From assembly GCF_900114215.1 (NCBI RefSeq), contig NZ_FOSG01000024.1:1-64000 (forward strand): 64,000 bases of DNA, in the 5' to 3' direction. The translations under genes and the position numbers were made by a program. The notes under the pieces were generated by a model. The model saw only the letters and a program-made list of their open reading frames with translations. It did no database searches and was not told the origin of the DNA. The DNA is from Streptomyces mangrovi (lineage in GTDB: Bacteria; Actinomycetota; Actinomycetes; Streptomycetales; Streptomycetaceae). The first letter of the stretch is position 1. Every line of letters begins with the position of its first letter. This document shows, piece by piece, positions 60,282 to 64,000 of this stretch.

Positions 60282-61219
60282 CCCTGTTCACCCCGAAGCT
60301 TCTCCTCATAGCGGCAGATCCACTTCTCAAGATGGCGAATGCTCTCCTCTCGGCTCGAGCACTGGCGCCGCACCTCGTTCAGCAAGAGCCGGTAGCGGTC
60401 CACAGCAGCAGGCTTGGTCACGTAATGGGCACTGTCGATGTGCTCGACGTACACCAGCTCGGCCGGTCCGCCGTCACGGAAGTGCATGTGGGTGATCGGG
60501 TAGTCCGGGACGATCGGCGCATCGAACGTCAGGATCCGCACAGTGATCCCCGGCATCTCGTCCAACTGCCTCAGATGCTGCAGCTGTTCGATCATCACCT
60601 CGGGACCCCCCTTCGCCCTGTGCAGCACCCCCTCGTCCAAGAAGGCGTGAATTTTGGGCCGTTGAGCATCCCGCAGTACCTGCTGACGGCGCTCACGCAC
60701 CTCACACCGCCGCTCGACCTCCTCATCATGCGCACTCGGCAGACCACTCGTGACCACAGCACGGGTATAAGACGGCGTCTGCAACAACCCTGGCACCACA
60801 TGGGTCTCGTAGGTTGTGATGACATCGGCGATGGCTTCCAGGCCGATCAGTCGCCGCAGCCAACTTGTCGTCACATCGGCATACTGATCCCACCAGGCAC
60901 TGCTCTGGGACTGATCCAGCAAGGCATCAAGCTCCCGCCACTTCTGCGGCGTCACCCCGTAGAACCGCGCGAGATCCTCAATGTCCCTGCGCTTGGGCGG
61001 ACTCTCCCCCCGCTCCAGACGGCTGACCTTCGAAACAGACCCCCGGATGACCGGCGCGACATCCTTCAGCCCGAAGCCGCGCTCCTTGCGAAGACGACGA
61101 AGCTCCTCACCCAGGAGACGACCCGCCGCCTCCGGACGGGAGTCCAGATCAAGCTCGCGGCGGGCCAGGGGAACGACCTCGCGGGCGGCTGGCTCAACTC
61201 CCATTCCACTTACGGACAT
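60278..61219 (-). CDS. XRE-family regulator with DUF5753 domain
   Basis: 313 residues from the ATG at 61219 (GGAG six bases upstream). The XRE HTH is at about 35-90 (LLGEELRRLRKERGFGLKDVA, then SKVSRLERGESPP). The C-terminal DUF5753 domain follows (YETHVVPGLLQTPSYTRAV, then RERRQQVLRD, then LDEGVLHR). Members of this family (WhiJ/AbaA-like) pair with a DUF397 protein and an anti-sigma-type ATPase; both genes lie immediately upstream here. Confidence 0.88.
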   Translation of the reverse strand: MSVSGMGVEPAAREVVPLARRELDLDSRPEAAGRLLGEELRRLRKERGFGLKDVAPVIRGSVSKVSRLERGESPPKRRDIEDLARFYGVTPQKWRELDALLDQSQSSAWWDQYADVTTSWLRRLIGLEAIADVITTYETHVVPGLLQTPSYTRAVVTSGLPSAHDEEVERRCEVRERRQQVLRDAQRPKIHAFLDEGVLHRAKGGPEVMIEQLQHLRQLDEMPGITVRILTFDAPIVPDYPITHMHFRDGGPAELVYVEHIDSAHYVTKPAAVDRYRLLLNEVRRQCSSREESIRHLEKWICRYEEKLRGEQG

Positions 61220-61312
61220 ACAGACTCCAAGGAGATACGACAATCCATGTCATTCTCCCTAAGCAGAGCCTGCATGTCCGCAGAATCAGGACACCCCCCG
61301 GCCCCGCCACGA

Positions 61313-61546
61313 TCAAGCCAGCCGGTCGAACTCACTCCCCTTCGCACCGGTCACGAACGCCGCGATCTCCTCCCGAGTGAACACCAGCGCCGGGCCGGCC
61401 GGATGCCGGGAGTTCCGCAGAGCCACCTCGCCACCGGGGAGTGCGGCGAGCTCAACACAGTTGCCGGTCGCATTACTTGCGCTGCTCTTGAGCCACACCA
61501 CGTCGGTGATACTGCTGGCAGGGACACCGTTGCTGTATTGCACCAT
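61313..61546 (-). CDS. DUF397 domain protein
   Basis: 77 residues from the ATG at 61546. Signature: VVWLKSSASNATGNCVELAAL, then VALRNSRHPAGPALVFT, then EIAAFVTGAKGSEFD. DUF397 proteins are small partners of XRE-DUF5753 regulators in developmental control of Streptomyces. It is in the same direction as that regulator gene, 93 bases upstream. Confidence 0.88.
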   Translation of the reverse strand: MVQYSNGVPASSITDVVWLKSSASNATGNCVELAALPGGEVALRNSRHPAGPALVFTREEIAAFVTGAKGSEFDRLA

Positions 61547-61782
61547 GCCTTCTTTACTCCTCCGAGTCGAGCCTCTCCCACTCGCGCCGAAAAAGACAGA
61601 CGCGATGCGAACATATCTTCGCCCACCCGTGAAATCCCACATGCAATTGCATGAGCGGGAGGGTGTGGGAATGGTAGCCCCCGAGCCCGCGCCTACGCCC
61701 TCACCCGAAAGGGTGCTCCTGCAGCCCCTTCCAGACCCATGCCAAACCCGCCGCGAACAAACCTAAAATCCAGGAGTTGACC

Positions 61783-62235
61783 TTGGCCGCGGACACCACC
61801 TGGCACTCCAAGCCCCTCGACTGGGGACTGCCCATGGGCCTAGGCGTCCCCCTCTTCGCGGCCCACCGCTTCACCACCCCCGAAACGCTACGAGCCACCC
61901 GCTGCTTCACCCGCCAGACCCTGCGGACATGGGGGCTCACCTCAAAAGCAGACGACATCACAGTCATCGCCAGCGAATTGGCCACCAACGCCATCAAACA
62001 CGCCCTTCCCTGTCACAGAGACCAGCAGGCATGGCTCGCGCTCACGGCCTTCCAGCGCATCGTGGTCTGCGCTGTCAACGACCCCAGCCCCCAAACCCCC
62101 CTCCCCTGCACTCCAGACCACCTGCAGGAGAACGGGCGCGGCCTCTACCTCATCGAAGAACTCAGTGATGGGTGGGGATACCGCATCCTTGGCAGCGGTG
62201 CCGGAAAAATCATCTGGGCCCGTGTCAGCCTTTGA
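61783..62235 (+). CDS. Anti-sigma regulatory-type ATP-binding protein (HATPase)
   Basis: 150 residues from the TTG at 61783 (AGGAG six bases upstream; TTG at 61777 would abut the ribosome site). HATPase_c_2/RsbW-like motifs: ASELATNAIKHA (N box), AVNDPSPQ (G1-like) and NGRGLYLIEELSDGWG (G2). It is the third member of the XRE-DUF5753/DUF397/ATPase set, divergent from the other two. Likely a serine kinase or anti-sigma-like switch protein. Confidence 0.85.
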   Translation: MAADTTWHSKPLDWGLPMGLGVPLFAAHRFTTPETLRATRCFTRQTLRTWGLTSKADDITVIASELATNAIKHALPCHRDQQAWLALTAFQRIVVCAVNDPSPQTPLPCTPDHLQENGRGLYLIEELSDGWGYRILGSGAGKIIWARVSL

Positions 62236-62376
62236 AGCAGACGCGGCACTGAACTTCTTTCACCCTGGGACGCGAGGGCGAAACGATCTGGTCAGCGGGA
62301 GTGTGGTGACGAGGCAAGGCCCCTCGTCGTTGGCGTGGTGATTCCACTCAGCACACCAGCGACCGGAGGGGCCCCG

Positions 62377-62785
62377 TTGGTTCCGTATCCTGCCATGCTC
62401 GATGTTCCGCACGAGTTGGTCGAGCACATCTCGTGGCTGGTCTACACCCGAAGGCGTGAACTGCGCTCCCCGTGGCGATGACTTGGCTGCTACCAGCAGG
62501 CCCTGCTGGCCCTCGCGTACCTACGCAAGAACGAGACGCTGGCGCGGGTTGGGGCGGATTTCGGGGTGTCCGAGGCGACGGCGTGGCGGTACGTGGACAA
62601 GACTTTCGAGGTCCTGGCCGCCTGGGCACCGGGGCTGCACGAGGCCCTGGTCGGTTTGGGCGAGGGCACCCTGATCCCCACCGACCGCATCAAGGCGGAC
62701 GAGCCGTACTACTCAATGAAGCACAAGCGGCACGGCATGAATATCCAGGTCATCGTGCGTCCGGACGACACGCCCCTCTTCCGGC
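62377..62785 (+). pseudogene. Transposase remnant (IS5-like, DDE_Tnp_4 type)
   Basis: The frame opens at TTG 62377 (GGAGGGG upstream) with MLDVPHELVEHISWLVYTRRR. It is broken by an in-frame TGA at 62482, where the family has Lys. It continues in the same frame with CYQQALLALAYLRKNETLA, ATAWRYVDKTFEVLA and KADEPYYSMKHKRHGMNIQVI. Similarity stops near 62785, so the C-terminal catalytic part is missing. Confidence 0.75.
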
Positions 62786-62893
62786 CAGGACCTGACCACG
62801 ACGGGCACCTATACCGAGATGGCCTCCCACCTGGTCGAGCCGATCCTGCTCGGTCTGGCGGTCCTGGCGGTGCGCAGCCGGGGCAAACGCTGA
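62786..62893 (+). pseudogene. C-terminal fragment of a membrane protein
   Basis: Directly after the transposase remnant, the frame ending at 62893 reads QDLTTTGTYTEMASHLVEP, then a hydrophobic helix ILLGLAVLAVRSRGKR and stop. It looks like the tail of a membrane protein whose front was lost when the IS remnant was joined here. No start or ribosome site is present. Confidence 0.35.
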
Positions 62894-63089
62894 CCATCAC
62901 CGCCGGGGCGGCAGGCACCATCACGGCGGCGGCTTGGGAAGAACCGGGCACCGGGGGCGAGAGCGGCGAGACGGCACACCGTACCGGGACTGAACTGGTG
63001 CTCCCTGCGAGCGACTCTGCCCGAAACGGCAGCGAGTGCAGTGCGTGACGACTACGGTGACGTCCGCAACGATCAATAAGGGGGCTGGG

Positions 63090-64000
63090 ATGCAGACGAT
63101 GTTGCTGTGCAAGGGCGAGAACACGACGGTTCTCACGGCTCCTGTGGCTCTGTCGGCGGTGGCGGAGGGGCTGTCCGCGGATGTGTCCGCACTGCTGCTC
63201 GGCCCGCAGGGGAAGGTTCGCAGGGACAGCGATCTGGTCTTCTATAACCACCCGGTCCAAGACGGCGTGTCCGTGGCCGGTATGACCATCACCGCGGACC
63301 TGTCCCGTGTGCCCGCCGACGTGCACAGCATCGTCATCGTGGTCAGTGCCGACCCGCTGCAGCCCGGCGCCGTCTTCACCCGCGCGCCACGGCTGACCAT
63401 CACCCAGCCCGGAGCGACCGCACTCGCCTTCACCGCTCCGGACTTCACCTCCGGCGAGACCGTCGTGGTCCTGGCAGAGCTCTACCGGCGCGGACAGGGA
63501 TGGAAGGTCCGCGCCGTGGGACAGGGCTACGCCTCCGGCCTGGCCGGTCTGGCCACCGACTACGGCGTCGATATCGAACCCGACCAGGCGGCCACGCCCT
63601 CTCCGCCCCTGCCCACCCAATCTCGGCACACCACGGCACCCGGCGCGGACCCGGTGAGCCTGTCGAAGGTCGAACAGCAGGCGCCCGCCCTACTGGCACC
63701 CGCGCGCCAGGCAAGCCAGGCGCTCGCCGACCGTGGCATCGTCGGCCGACGGGCAGCGGTCTACCTCATCCTGGACCACGACTGGGAGATGGAAGAGCTG
63801 TACGAGTCCTTCGCCGTGCAGGCCTTCGCCGAACGGGTCCTGGCCCTGTCCGCCAACCTCGACGACGACGGAACCGTCCCCGTCATCTTCTCCAGCGGGC
63901 GCGAACCGTTCCTGGAAGAGATCCGGCTGGACAACTACCGCGGCCGCATCGGCCAACTGCACACCCAGGTCGACTGGGGCTGGGGCAACGTCGCCGACGC
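63090..64000 (+). CDS. TerD-vWA (TerF-like) tellurium/stress protein, 3'-truncated by window end
   Basis: ATG with AAGGGGG six bases upstream; the frame is open to the last base (303 residues visible). Residues 1-165 form a TerD domain (SADVSALLLGPQGKV, DLVFYNHPVQDGV, VRAVGQGYASGLAGLATDYGVDIEP). After a linker, residues 225 onward match the vWA/TerF-type domain (AVYLILDHDWEM, then QAFAERVLALSANLDDDGTVPVIFSS). The MIDAS DxSxS motif is altered to DHDWE. The TerD part is very similar to the C-terminus of the protein encoded at 1256-3982. Confidence 0.85.
   Translation, partial: MQTMLLCKGENTTVLTAPVALSAVAEGLSADVSALLLGPQGKVRRDSDLVFYNHPVQDGVSVAGMTITADLSRVPADVHSIVIVVSADPLQPGAVFTRAPRLTITQPGATALAFTAPDFTSGETVVVLAELYRRGQGWKVRAVGQGYASGLAGLATDYGVDIEPDQAATPSPPLPTQSRHTTAPGADPVSLSKVEQQAPALLAPARQASQALADRGIVGRRAAVYLILDHDWEMEELYESFAVQAFAERVLALSANLDDDGTVPVIFSSGREPFLEEIRLDNYRGRIGQLHTQVDWGWGNVAD

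Overview
The window is high-GC actinobacterial DNA, almost certainly from Streptomyces. It carries the Streptomyces telomere pair tap and tpg, an XRE-DUF5753/DUF397/HATPase trio, a DUF574 methyltransferase and TerD-family proteins, with frequent GTG starts and translationally coupled operons. It reads as an accessory region of a linear replicon (linear plasmid or chromosome arm). I see no core housekeeping genes, rRNA, tRNA or CRISPR array.

Layout. 1-1255: end of a secreted protein gene, an IS3 remnant and an empty stretch. 1256-20757: dense block of conflict-type genes. These are a coupled three-gene operon (small protein, DUF559-like nuclease fused to an SF2 helicase, 908-residue TerD-tailed protein); a coupled pair with a 1753-residue DUF4297-like nuclease/STAND NTPase; a 743-residue HsdS/methylase-like protein with a C-terminal HEPN-type motif; an Mrr-like nuclease with a helical-repeat body; and an ApeA-like HEPN protein. 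20985-31226: an XRE regulator and a small membrane protein, then a Tn7-like module (tnsC, tnsB, tnsA, tniQ) interleaved with tap and tpg. tniQ lies between tap and tpg on the opposite strand. 31291-37963: an HTH/P-loop/Sel1-repeat NTPase, a small membrane protein and a complete ABC-three-component (ABC-3C) cassette. 38352-43216: plasmid-type genes (CxxCxGxG zinc-finger gene with two frameshifts, XRE repressor with repeated operators, SLOG/DUF2493 protein, UvrD-like helicase). 42860-48135: a leftward block with a Pycsar-type membrane effector, a Crp/Fnr regulator, a nucleotide cyclase, an NTPase-like protein and two coupled unknowns. 48501-53938: an RHS polymorphic toxin ending in a DNA/RNA non-specific endonuclease, with its SMI1/KNR4 immunity gene. 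54187-64000: small zinc-binding and DNA-binding plasmid-type proteins, a frameshifted IS110 element interrupting a gene, regulators, transposase debris and a TerD-vWA gene running off the end.

The genes make most sense as a defence island that grew around a mobile, telomere-linked Tn7-like element. The best candidates for new biology are (1) the tnsABC-tap-tniQ-tpg arrangement, (2) the cyclase/Crp/PycTM operon, where the cyclase and the next protein share an ASGHA-x-V-x-QVGGD peptide, (3) the HsdS-like/HEPN fusion, and (4) the DUF559-helicase/TerD operon. All family calls are from reading motifs; no database search was run.
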